A DNA stretch of 64,000 nucleotides, taken from Saccharothrix saharensis. GTDB taxonomy: Bacteria; Actinomycetota; Actinomycetes; Mycobacteriales; Pseudonocardiaceae. Both the position numbers and the translations under genes were made by a program. Below the pieces are notes generated by a model. The model had not been told where the DNA came from, did not search any database, and saw only the letters and a program-made list of their open reading frames with translations. Each line of letters begins with the position of its first letter. Position 1 is the stretch's first letter. The DNA lies in assembly GCF_006716745.1 (NCBI RefSeq), contig NZ_VFPP01000001.1, forward strand, positions 4,712,001 to 4,776,000, in the 5' to 3' direction. Below, piece by piece: positions 17,531 through 25,036 of the stretch.

Positions 17531-17560
17531 GGTCCCCCGGTACCCGGGACCAAGGTCCCG
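17531..17560. promoter_or_regulatory. DosR/DevR-like dyad upstream of cydA
   Basis: CGGGACCAAGGTCCCG (17545-17560) is a perfect 16-bp palindrome matching the GGGACnnnnGTCCC core of DevR/DosR boxes. It sits 59 bases before the cydA start. It overlaps a second inverted repeat, GGTCCC with GGGACC (17531-17551), and further GGGTCCC or GGGGTCCC half-sites lie between it and cydA. It also lies 78 bases from the divergent secreted-peptide gene, so both could be controlled from here. Confidence 0.6.
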
Positions 17561-17637
17561 TCCTGGCCCCCGAACGGCCGTTGAGCAGGCCGGACGCCGA
17601 CCGCTAACGTCGAGGACCCCCTGTTCTGGAGGAGATC

Positions 17638-17976
17638 ATGAGACGAACCGCGCCCAGCCTGGCGGCGTTACTCACGGCCGCCGCGGCGGCCCTGGCCCTG
17701 ACCCCGACGGCGAACGCCGTGACGAGCGTCGACGTGCAGTGCGAAAGCGGCGGCTCGAAGTACATGTGCTTCGCCTTCCATGACGCCCAAGCGCCCTCGA
17801 CCATCCGCTGGTACGTCAACGGCAACTACATCCCGTTCCTGGACAACCGCACGTTCACCGGGCAGCGCGGCTGCTCGGCCGGCTCGTACGTCACCGCCCA
17901 GGCCGTGGTCTCCGACGCCACCGGCTCGGTCACCGGCACCGGCGGCGTGATCTGCAACGCCGGCCCCTGGCCGTGA
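17638..17976 (+). CDS. Small secreted protein
   Basis: 112 residues with a clear Sec signal peptide (basic start, a long Ala/Leu core, predicted cut after TANA near residue 26). The mature part of about 86 residues has four cysteines (CESGG, MCF, GCSA, ICN), likely two disulphides, and a RWYVNGNY segment that looks like an immunoglobulin-type or small beta-sandwich fold. No family is recognised. The ribosome binding site GGAGGAG lies 4 bases before ATG. It is divergent from cydA. Confidence 0.75.
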   Translation: MRRTAPSLAALLTAAAAALALTPTANAVTSVDVQCESGGSKYMCFAFHDAQAPSTIRWYVNGNYIPFLDNRTFTGQRGCSAGSYVTAQAVVSDATGSVTGTGGVICNAGPWP

Positions 17977-18028
17977 TGGTCGTCGTCACACCCCTCCGGC
18001 TCACCCGACGGGTTACGATGAGTCACGC

Positions 18029-18155
18029 CAGAGGGGAGTAGTTCCCCCGGGTCACCACGACCGGGGCGAGGAGATCGACACACTGATCCGCCGCGCGCGG
18101 ATCCGGTCCCTCACCCGTTCCTCGTCGAGGAGCGGGCGAACGAGACCTCCGGCCG
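18029..18155 (+). ncRNA. yybP-ykoY manganese riboswitch aptamer
   Basis: The segment begins with AGAGGGGAGTAG (18030-18041) and ends with CGAGACCTCC (18141-18150), the two conserved sequence blocks of the yybP-ykoY class, separated by helix-forming sequence. It precedes a TMEM165/GDT1-family gene, a standard target of this Mn2+ riboswitch. Gene expression is expected to rise when manganese is in excess. Confidence 0.8.
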
Positions 18156-18188
18156 GGCAGCGCACCACGCCCGGTCGGGGTCGTGCTG

Positions 18189-18220
18189 CCTCCGTCCGGG
18201 TTCACATCGGACGTCGGAGG
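18189..18220 (+). promoter_or_regulatory. Riboswitch expression platform sequestering the ribosome binding site
   Basis: CCTCCGTCCG (18189-18198) can pair with CGGA (18208-18211) and CGGAGG (18215-18220). The second arm contains the GGAGG Shine-Dalgarno sequence, five bases before the GTG start. This suggests translational control: the hairpin hides the site unless the aptamer binds Mn2+. The switch mechanism is inferred from pairing only. Confidence 0.6.
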
Positions 18221-18225
18221 TACCC

Positions 18226-18825
18226 GTGGCACCCGAACTCATCGCCCTGGCGACGGCTTTCGCGATCGTCTTCCTGGCCGAACTGCCGGACAAGACCATG
18301 GTCGCCACCCTCGTGCTGACCACGAGGTACCGGGCGTGGCCGGTGTTCGTCGGCGTCACGGCCGCGTTCGCGATCCAGTGCGTGGTGGCCGCCACGTTCG
18401 GCGGCGTGCTCACCCTGCTGCCGGACCGGGTGGTCGCGGGCGTGGTCGCCGTGCTGTTCGGCGTGGGCGCGTTCCTGCTGCTCAAGGAAGGCTTCTCGAA
18501 GGACGGCGACGAGGCGGACGCGACCTCCGCCGGTGCCGACCGGGTGACGTTCGTGCGCGCCGCGCTGACCTCGTTCGGCGTGCTGTTCGCCGCCGAGTGG
18601 GGCGACGCCTCCCAACTGGCCACCGCCGCCCTGTCGGCCCGCTACGCCAGCCCGGTGTTCGTGGGCCTGGGCGCGTTCCTGGCCCTGACCACCGTCGCCG
18701 CCATCGCGGTCCTGGTGGGCCGCAAGATCGCCACCCGCATCCCGACGCACCTGATCCAGCGGGTGAGCGGCTTCGTCTTCGCCGCGTTCGCCGCGGTCGC
18801 GCTGTGGCAGGCGATCAGCGGCTGA
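18226..18825 (+). CDS. TMEM165/GDT1 (UPF0016) family transporter
   Basis: 199 residues with six membrane helices arranged as two halves. Each half carries the family motif: FLAELPDKTMVATL (residues 16-29) and FAAEWGDASQLATAAL (about 124-139), versions of E-x-G-D-[KR]-[ST]. Bacterial members such as MneA export Mn2+. The manganese riboswitch upstream strongly supports that role here. The first motif has Pro in place of the usual Gly. Start GTG 18226 follows GGAGG. Confidence 0.9.
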   Translation: MAPELIALATAFAIVFLAELPDKTMVATLVLTTRYRAWPVFVGVTAAFAIQCVVAATFGGVLTLLPDRVVAGVVAVLFGVGAFLLLKEGFSKDGDEADATSAGADRVTFVRAALTSFGVLFAAEWGDASQLATAALSARYASPVFVGLGAFLALTTVAAIAVLVGRKIATRIPTHLIQRVSGFVFAAFAAVALWQAISG

Positions 18826-18832
18826 CCACGGA

Positions 18833-18861
18833 TCACCGACCGGCCCTTCCCGCCCCGGTGA
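18833..18861. terminator. Possible terminator hairpin between convergent genes
   Basis: TCACCG (18833-18838) and CGGTGA (18856-18861) can pair around a 17-base loop between the transporter and the Uma2-family gene. The stem is short and there is no U-tract. Confidence 0.35.
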
Positions 18862-18864
18862 CGT

Positions 18865-19467
18865 TCAGACGAGCCCGTCGAGCTTGAGCGTCACCGGGAA
18901 CGGCACGGAGGTGGTGAACTCGCCGACGACGTCACCGGCGTCCTGGTACCCGAATTCGCCCGCGAGGTGGCAGGCGACCAACGAAACCGGGTGGTTGAGG
19001 TCGACGATCCAGTAGTGGGGGATGCCGGCGTCCTCGTACTCCCCGCGCTTGACCACCCGGTCCATCCTCTTCGAGCCGGGCGACACGATCTCCATGACGA
19101 CCAGCACCTCGGATGCCTTCAGCATTCCGCCTTCATCGGGAACGCGATCCCGCGCGCTGCGTGGGATCACCACCATGTCGGGCCGGCGCGAGAAGCCGGG
19201 ATCACCGTCGGGGACGAGTTCGAGGTCGACGTCGACGTCGACGTCCTGGATGACTTCCAAGTCGGCGGGCAATTGGTCCACGAACTGCATCGCGAGTCGC
19301 AACGACGCGTGGTTGTGGTTCGGCGAAGGACTCGGCGACATCAGGATGCGACCTTCTTGCAACTCGGTGTACCCGGACCCGGGTTCCCCGAGCTCGGCGT
19401 ATTCGGCGACCGTGAACAAGTGCGGCTCGCCGGCCGAGTTCGTCATGTCCTCAGGCAGAGCGGTCAC
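18865..19467 (-). CDS. Uma2 family endonuclease-fold protein (DUF820)
   Basis: 200 residues with the Uma2 pattern: YTELQEGRILMSPSPSPNHN near the start, RRPDMVVIPRSAR in the middle and LVVMEIVSPGSKRMDRVVKR later, the PD-(D/E)xK-type core (Asp and Glu-x-Val-Ser). KRGEYEDAGIPHYWIVDL follows. Such genes are abundant in actinobacteria and cyanobacteria, and their targets are unknown. GTG 19467 is chosen because AAGGAG lies six bases upstream; an internal ATG gives a slightly shorter form. Confidence 0.85.
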   Translation of the reverse strand: MTALPEDMTNSAGEPHLFTVAEYAELGEPGSGYTELQEGRILMSPSPSPNHNHASLRLAMQFVDQLPADLEVIQDVDVDVDLELVPDGDPGFSRRPDMVVIPRSARDRVPDEGGMLKASEVLVVMEIVSPGSKRMDRVVKRGEYEDAGIPHYWIVDLNHPVSLVACHLAGEFGYQDAGDVVGEFTTSVPFPVTLKLDGLV

Positions 19468-19516
19468 TTCGTTCTCCTTGCCTCTCACCGAGAGAGTTGC
19501 ACACCGTCACTGTGCG

Positions 19517-20185
19517 TCAGCGCAACGCGTCAGCGACCTCCTGAGCCGCCCGCACCACCTGGGGCCCCACCACGTCACCGTCCAGCTTCTCCAAGGCCAC
19601 CACGCCCACGCTGGCCCGCAACCCGGGCACGCCCCGCACCGGCGCCGCCACCCCGAACGCACCCGGCTGCAGCTCGCCCGTCGAGTGGACCCACTGCCGC
19701 CCCTCGGGCGACAGCCCGATCGCCTTGCCCGCCGCGCCCCGGTGCACGGGGTGGCGCGACCCGACCCGGTACGCCACGTGGTACGCCGTCCACGACGGCT
19801 CGACCACGGCCACCGCCTGCGCCTCGCTCCCGTCGGCCACGGTCAGGTGCGCGGTCGCGCCCACGGTCTCGGCCAACGTCCGCAGCGCGGGCTGCGCGGC
19901 CAGCCGCAACTGCGGCAGCACGTTCGACGCCAGCCGCAGCACCCCGAGCCCGAGCCGCACCTTCGACCCCTCGCGCCGCACCAGGCCGCGCGACTGCAAC
20001 GGCACCAGCAGCCGGTACACGGCCGCCCGCGACGCGCCGATGGCCGACGCCAGCTCGCTGATCGACGGCGCCTCCGACTCGGCGTCGGCGACCGCCTGGA
20101 GCAGGGCCAGGCCCCGCTCCAGGGTCAGCGAGCTCTCCTTGGACGCGGGCGCCGGCAGCCGGCCGCGGGGATCGGGTCTGACCAC
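19517..20185 (-). CDS. IclR-family transcriptional regulator of the homogentisate operon
   Basis: 222 residues. The N-terminal winged helix is LTLERGLALLQAVADAESEA then PSISELASAIGASRAAVYRLLVPL, and the C-terminal IclR effector domain includes HRGAAGKAIGL and RGVPGLRASVGVV. It lies 4 bases after fahA in the same operon, so it probably controls homogentisate breakdown, as IclR-type HmgR does elsewhere. The likely operator is in the hmgA divergent region (22225-22293), but I could not define the site. Confidence 0.88.
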   Translation of the reverse strand: MVRPDPRGRLPAPASKESSLTLERGLALLQAVADAESEAPSISELASAIGASRAAVYRLLVPLQSRGLVRREGSKVRLGLGVLRLASNVLPQLRLAAQPALRTLAETVGATAHLTVADGSEAQAVAVVEPSWTAYHVAYRVGSRHPVHRGAAGKAIGLSPEGRQWVHSTGELQPGAFGVAAPVRGVPGLRASVGVVALEKLDGDVVGPQVVRAAQEVADALR

Positions 20186-20188
20186 GCT

Positions 20189-21361
20189 CTACCTCTCGTC
20201 GGCGGGCGCGACCGTGCCGACCACCTCGGCCAGCCCGACGACCGAACCGCCTTCACCCGGGGCCGTCGCGGTGATCCGCACCGTGTCGCCGTCCTCCAGG
20301 AACGTCCGCTCGTCGCCGTCGAGCACCACCGGCTCCTTCCCGCCCCAGCTCAGCTCCAGGAAGGAGCCGCGCTCGTCGCGGGCCGGGCCGGACACGGTGC
20401 CCGACGCGATCAGGTCGCCCGGCCGAACGGTAGCGCCGTTCGCCGACAGGTGCGCGAGTTGTTGCGCGAACGTCCACGACATCTCGCGGAACGGCGGCCG
20501 GGACACCACCACGCCGTTCCACTCGACCTGGAGGTCGATGTCCAGGCCCCACGGCCGTTCCTCGGCCAGGTACGGCAGCACGTCGTTGCCCAGCGGCGGC
20601 GGCGACACGCGGGCCACCGCGAACGCCTCCAGCGGCGTGATCCACGCCGAGATCGACGTGGCGAACGACTTGCCCAGGAACGGGCCGAGCGGCTGGTACT
20701 CCCACGCCTGCACGTCGCGCGCGGACCAGTCGTTGACCAGCGCCACGCCGAACACGTGGTCGACGGCCTGCGACGGCGTCAGCCGGGACGCGACCGGCCC
20801 GCCGCACACGAACCCGACCTCGGCCTCGATGTCCAGCCGGCCCGTCGGCCCGAACACGGGACCGGCGGACGTGCGGCGCTGCCCGTGCGGCCGCACGACC
20901 GGCGTGCCGGACACGACAACCGTCCCGGCCCGGCCGTGGTAGCCGATGGGCAGGTGCGTCCAGTTCGGCAGCAGCGCCTCGCCGTCGGGGCGGAAGATCC
21001 GGCCGACGTTCTCCGCGTGGTGGCGCGAGGAGTAGAAGTCCACGTAGTCGGCCACGGCGAACGGCAGCACGGCGTCGTCCAGCCCGACCAGCTCGGCGCC
21101 GCGCGGCGCGGAGGCGGCCGAGACGATCTCGACCAGCCGCGCCCGCAGCTCGCTCCACGCGGGCCGCCCGGCCGCCAGCAGGGCGTCGAGCGCGCCGGTG
21201 GCGATCAGCGGCTCCAGCCGCTCACCCAGGGCCAGCCCGCGCAGCAGCAGAGCCCGGTCGCCCACGCGCACCGCGACACCGCCGGGCACGACGCCGTAGG
21301 GCAGCGTCTGCGGCCCGAACGGCTCGTCGGCGGTGAACGCGGGGTCGTCGATCCAGCTCAC
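20189..21361 (-). CDS. fahA: Fumarylacetoacetase
   Basis: 390 residues. It cleaves fumarylacetoacetate to fumarate and acetoacetate, the last step of tyrosine breakdown. Diagnostic stretches: YVDFYSSRHHAENVGRIFR (catalytic His and metal-site residues), LPIGYHGRAGTVVVSG, DIEAEVGFVCGG, LVNDWSARDVQAWEYQPLGP and ASGTVSGP. The start GTG overlaps the stop of the upstream unknown gene as GTGA, so the two are translationally coupled. Confidence 0.95.
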   Translation of the reverse strand: MSWIDDPAFTADEPFGPQTLPYGVVPGGVAVRVGDRALLLRGLALGERLEPLIATGALDALLAAGRPAWSELRARLVEIVSAASAPRGAELVGLDDAVLPFAVADYVDFYSSRHHAENVGRIFRPDGEALLPNWTHLPIGYHGRAGTVVVSGTPVVRPHGQRRTSAGPVFGPTGRLDIEAEVGFVCGGPVASRLTPSQAVDHVFGVALVNDWSARDVQAWEYQPLGPFLGKSFATSISAWITPLEAFAVARVSPPPLGNDVLPYLAEERPWGLDIDLQVEWNGVVVSRPPFREMSWTFAQQLAHLSANGATVRPGDLIASGTVSGPARDERGSFLELSWGGKEPVVLDGDERTFLEDGDTVRITATAPGEGGSVVGLAEVVGTVAPADER

Positions 21362-22224
21362 AGCAGCCCCAGCTCCTCCAGGTCGGCGATCGGCTCGTCC
21401 AGCGAGCACGACCCGTAGGAGGCGAACACGCCGCGGACGGCGTGCGCGGCCTGGTCGGACAGCCCGGACGCCTCCTCGCCGAGCGCGACCGCGTCCGTGC
21501 TGGACAGCGCCTCCCGCACATCTCCACCGGAGAGCGAACGCGCGGTTGCCACGAGCAGGTTGAGGAACCCGTGGTGGGTGAACCCGGTGTCCTCGTCGGT
21601 GTGCCGCACGGCGTGGTGCAGGCCGGCGGTCGCCTTGAAGGCGACGCCGCCGCCGCTGACCACGGACAGGAAGTCGGCGACCTCGTCGACGCTGGGGAAG
21701 TTCTCCTTGCTCACCCCGCCGCACCGCAGCTTGGGCCAGCTGCCGTGCTCGATGACGCGGCGCACGCCGTCGAGCCACTCGGCGCCGCCCCGGCGGGGCT
21801 CGACCACCCGGATGACGTCCTCGGGCACGAACTCCGACACGCGTTCGAGCCACACCTCGTCCACGTCGGACGGTGCGGGCATCTCGACCATCCGCAGCGC
21901 GAGGAGCTCACTGCGGGACTCGACGATCGACACGGCCTTGGGCACACCTCCCAGGCCCGTGTCGATGACCAGCGACAGGGCGACCGGCTTCACCGGCTTG
22001 ACCTTGATCAGCTCGGTGATCAGCTCGGCCAGCCGCGAGGCGGGGCACAGGAACAGGCCCACCGCACCGGCCCATTCCCCGGCACGTGCGTCGAGGTGGC
22101 CGCGGACCGCGTCGGGCATGGAGGCGTTGCCCGGCGGGAACAGTGCGGCGTCGTCGACAAGCCTCGCGAGCAGGGGCGGAGTGCCGCGTGGACCGGGCGC
22201 ACGGAGTTCGAAGGCGCTTGACAC
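21358..22224 (-). CDS. Conserved protein of unknown function in the homogentisate operon
   Basis: About 288 residues, soluble, no signal peptide. The sequence shows alternating strands and helices like a TIM-barrel-type protein (for example PVALSLVIDTGLGGVPKAV, PKLRCGGVSKENFPSVDEVA and GVAFKATAGLHHAVRHTDED). The KLRCGG and FKATAGLHHA segments look like active-site loops. I do not recognise a characterised family. It is the first gene of the operon with fahA and iclR, divergent from hmgA, so a role in aromatic catabolism (isomerase or side reaction) is likely. Start GTG 22224; GTG 22233 is an in-frame alternative. Confidence 0.7.
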   Translation of the reverse strand: MSSAFELRAPGPRGTPPLLARLVDDAALFPPGNASMPDAVRGHLDARAGEWAGAVGLFLCPASRLAELITELIKVKPVKPVALSLVIDTGLGGVPKAVSIVESRSELLALRMVEMPAPSDVDEVWLERVSEFVPEDVIRVVEPRRGGAEWLDGVRRVIEHGSWPKLRCGGVSKENFPSVDEVADFLSVVSGGGVAFKATAGLHHAVRHTDEDTGFTHHGFLNLLVATARSLSGGDVREALSSTDAVALGEEASGLSDQAAHAVRGVFASYGSCSLDEPIADLEELGLL

Positions 22225-22293
22225 GGCTGACACGCTAGTGGCGTACCGGTCAATGAACAAAGATGTCCGACTATCGAACGCCCGGAGTGAACC

Positions 22294-23472
22294 ATGGCGT
22301 ACTACCGCCAGGTGGGTGAGATCCCCCGAAAGCGCCACACGCAGTTCCGCACGCCGGAGGGCGGGCTGTACGCGGAAGAGCTCATGGGGGTCGAGGGTTT
22401 CTCCGCCGACTCGGCGCTGCTCTACCACCGCCACCTGCCGACCGCGATCGTCGACGCGGTCACCGTCGAGGAGACGCGCGGCGCGTTGGCGCCGAACCTC
22501 CCGCTCAAGCCCCGGCACTTCAAGACACCCGCGTTGACCTGGGAGAACCCCGAGGTGGACGCGGTCACCGGCCGGCGCACGCTGTTCGGCAACGCAGACG
22601 TGGTGATCGGGTTCGTGACCGCCACCGCACCCAGCCCGCTGTACCGCAACGCGGCCGGCGACGAGCTGCTGTACGTGCAGTCCGGCGAGGGCGTCGTGGA
22701 GACGATCTACGGCGCGTTGCCGGTCGCCGAGGGCGACTACGTGGTGCTGCCGACGTCGTGCACGTACCGCGTCGTGCCGTCCGAGCCCATGAACATCCTG
22801 GTGCTGGAGGCGACCGGGCACATCGGACCGCCGAAGCGGTACCTGTCGGCGAAGGGCCAGTTCCTGGAGCACTCGCCGTACTGCGAACGGGACGTGCGCG
22901 GGCCGGCGGAGCCGTTGCTGGTCGACGGCGAGGACGTCGAGGTGCTCGTGCGGCACCGCGCGGGCCTCACCCGGTTCACCTACGCCAACCACCCGTTCGA
23001 CGTCGTCGGCTGGGACGGCTGCCTGTACCCGTGGGTGTTCAACATCCGCGACTTCGAGCCGATCACGGGCCGCGTGCACCAGCCGCCGCCGGTGCACCAG
23101 ACGTTCGAGGGACCGAACTTCGTGGTGTGCTCGTTCGTGCCGCGCAAGGTCGACTACCACCCGCTGTCGATCCCCGTGCCGTACAACCACGCGAACGTGG
23201 ACTCCGACGAGCTGCTGTTCTACGTCGGCGGCAACTACGAGGCGCGCAAGGGCTCCGGCATCGGCCTCGGCTCGCTGTCGCTGCACCCGTCGGGCTGCAC
23301 CCACGGACCCCAGCCGGGCGCGGTCGAGGCGTCCCTGGGGATCGACTACTTCGACGAGACCGCGGTCATGGTCGACACGTTCCGGCCGCTGGACCTGGGC
23401 GAGGCCGCGCTGGCGTCGGAGGACCCGAAGTACGCCTGGTCCTGGGCACGTCGGGGTCCTGACCTGGGTTGA
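22294..23472 (+). CDS. hmgA: Homogentisate 1,2-dioxygenase
   Basis: 392 residues. It opens the homogentisate ring with an Fe(II) centre, forming maleylacetoacetate. Typical motifs are present: MAYYRQVGEIPRKRHTQFR at the start, RNAAGDELLYVQSGEG, and the metal-site region NHANVDSDELLFYVGGNYEA with SLHPSGCTHGPQPGAVEA. GGAGTGAACC precedes the ATG. It is divergent from the fahA operon. A maleylacetoacetate isomerase gene is not seen in the window. Confidence 0.95.
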   Translation: MAYYRQVGEIPRKRHTQFRTPEGGLYAEELMGVEGFSADSALLYHRHLPTAIVDAVTVEETRGALAPNLPLKPRHFKTPALTWENPEVDAVTGRRTLFGNADVVIGFVTATAPSPLYRNAAGDELLYVQSGEGVVETIYGALPVAEGDYVVLPTSCTYRVVPSEPMNILVLEATGHIGPPKRYLSAKGQFLEHSPYCERDVRGPAEPLLVDGEDVEVLVRHRAGLTRFTYANHPFDVVGWDGCLYPWVFNIRDFEPITGRVHQPPPVHQTFEGPNFVVCSFVPRKVDYHPLSIPVPYNHANVDSDELLFYVGGNYEARKGSGIGLGSLSLHPSGCTHGPQPGAVEASLGIDYFDETAVMVDTFRPLDLGEAALASEDPKYAWSWARRGPDLG

Positions 23473-23511
23473 TCGACTCTTTGTCGGTGGGTGCCTCTAC
23501 CGTCTGCCGAC

Positions 23512-24801
23512 ATGGACGCACAAGCGCTTCTGGAGCAGGCCCCGGACGGCCGGGTGGCGAGCAGCGCCACCCGGCTGGCGGGGTCCTCCGGCTGGCAGGG
23601 GACGGGTCGCAGCGACACCGCCCTGTGGGGTCTGTGCAAGGGCAGCGGGAAGAACCCGTACCAGGTGTGCGTCGACCTGGGTGACCGGGCGACGAAGTGC
23701 TCGTGCCCGTCGCGGAAGTTCCCGTGCAAGCACGCGTTGGCGTTGCAGCTGCGGGACGTGCGCGAGCCGTTGCCCGTCGCGGAGGCGCCCGACTGGGTGA
23801 CGGAGTGGCTGGCGCGCCGCAACCGCGCCGCCGCGCCCTCCTCCGCCTCCTCGGACGAGTCGCCGGAAGCGGTGGCGCGGCGCGCCAAGGCGAAGGAGAA
23901 GACGGCCCGGGCGCGGGAGGACGCGGTGCGGGCCGGCGTCGCGGGGCTGACCGACTGGCTGGGCGACGTGGCGGGCGCGGGGCTGGCCGGGTTGCCCGCG
24001 CGGGACGCGGCGTGGTGGCACTCGATCCAGGCGCGGATGGTCGACGCGCAGGCCAAGGGGCTGGCGTCGGCGGTGGACGAGGTGCGCGGGATCGTCGCGG
24101 CCGGTGGTCCGCGCTGGGCGCACGACGCGGCGGACCGGTTGGGCGGGCTGCACCTGTTGGCGCGGCTGTCGTCGTCACCCGGTGCCGTGGATGCCGTGGT
24201 GCGCCGCCGGTTGGGGTTCTCCGTGGCGGAGGAGGAGGTGCGCGCCGGTCCGGGCTGGTCCGACCTGTGGGCGCCGCTGCTGAAGCTGGAGTCCGACGAC
24301 GGCTTGGTGCGGACCGTGCGGCAGTGGGCGTGGGGGCGCGCGCACGGGTGGGTGGTGGCGGTGCGCCACCTGGGCGGCGGCGGCCGCCCCGCGCCGCCGT
24401 TGACGCACGGGGTGCAGGTCCAGGGGGTGCTGCACCCCTATCCCGGCGTCCCGCCGCACCGGGTGGCGGTGGGCGAGCTGCTGGTGGAGCGGCAACCCGA
24501 GCCGATACCCGCGCCGGAGTCGTGGCGCGCGGCGCTGGCCGGCCTGGAGGAGCACCTGAAGGCCGACCCGTGGCAGCGCCTGCACCCGTTGGGCTGCGCG
24601 TCGGTGCGGGTCACCGAGGACTGCCGTCACGTGGTCGACCGCACGGGTCGCGGCTTGCCGGTCCGCGGCGACCTGGCCCTGGACCAAGCCCTGGCCCTGA
24701 CCGGCGGCGAACCGTTCGACGCGTGGGCGCTGTGGAACGGCCGCGAACTGCGCCTGGGCGCCGTGGCCACGGCAGGCGGAGCACCGGAGGTCGTGGGATG
24801 A
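23512..24801 (+). CDS. SWIM zinc finger protein (YehQ-like)
   Basis: 429 residues. KCSCPSRKFPCKHALALQL at residues 62-80 is a SWIM finger (CxCx6CxH), a zinc-binding DNA or protein interaction module. The rest is alpha-helical and Trp-rich, with a charged segment (about 105-140) and no catalytic motif I can name. It opens a five-gene set (SWIM, DUF5691, MoxR-like AAA+, DUF5682, VWA). Enterobacterial YehQ is a SWIM protein in the comparable yeh cluster. The start ATG 23512 is supported by length; GTG 23491 is possible. Confidence 0.85.
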   Translation: MDAQALLEQAPDGRVASSATRLAGSSGWQGTGRSDTALWGLCKGSGKNPYQVCVDLGDRATKCSCPSRKFPCKHALALQLRDVREPLPVAEAPDWVTEWLARRNRAAAPSSASSDESPEAVARRAKAKEKTARAREDAVRAGVAGLTDWLGDVAGAGLAGLPARDAAWWHSIQARMVDAQAKGLASAVDEVRGIVAAGGPRWAHDAADRLGGLHLLARLSSSPGAVDAVVRRRLGFSVAEEEVRAGPGWSDLWAPLLKLESDDGLVRTVRQWAWGRAHGWVVAVRHLGGGGRPAPPLTHGVQVQGVLHPYPGVPPHRVAVGELLVERQPEPIPAPESWRAALAGLEEHLKADPWQRLHPLGCASVRVTEDCRHVVDRTGRGLPVRGDLALDQALALTGGEPFDAWALWNGRELRLGAVATAGGAPEVVG

Positions 24802-24834
24802 TCACGCAGGTCAAGCACACCGTCCCATCGCTCG

Positions 24835-24888
24835 ATCGGGTGATCATCGCCCGACAATGTACGGAAACACTGTTCCCGTACCTCGGTT
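24835..24888 (+). repeat. 54-bp inverted repeat, copy 1, with nested palindromes
   Basis: This segment matches the reverse complement of 30287-30340 at 51 of 54 positions. It contains two dyads: GGGTGATCATCGCCC (24838-24852, three mismatched positions including the centre) and a 23-bp near-palindrome (24859-24881, arms GTACGG/CCGTAC and AACA/TGTT). It lies between the SWIM and DUF5691 genes. Reading onward, an ATG at 24857 opens a proline-rich frame that runs into DUF5691. Confidence 0.9.
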
Positions 24889-25036
24889 GCGAACGAGGAA
24901 CCGCGACCCACCAACCCCACCCACCGGTCAGCTTGACCGACCCGACCGACCCGACCGGCCACCACCGGAAGCCCACCCACCCCATCACCGCCGACCCGAC
25001 CCCGGCTCTCACCCCGGCCACCGCGGACGGCCGCCG

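Noticed and set aside
17605..17637. Possible Rex (redox) operator between cydA and the secreted peptide gene
   Set aside because: No TTGTGAAnnnnTTCACAA-like sequence is present. The dyad found is of the DosR type.
22219..22233. Direct repeat TGACACGGCTGACAC as an IclR operator
   Set aside because: It lies in the first codons of the unknown gene and spans two alternative GTG starts. IclR sites are usually palindromic and no matching half-sites were found on the hmgA side.
24802..25036. Transposon or integron inserted between SWIM and DUF5691
   Set aside because: No transposase, integrase or target-site duplication is visible at either repeat copy. Inverted repeats with palindromes fit operators at least as well.
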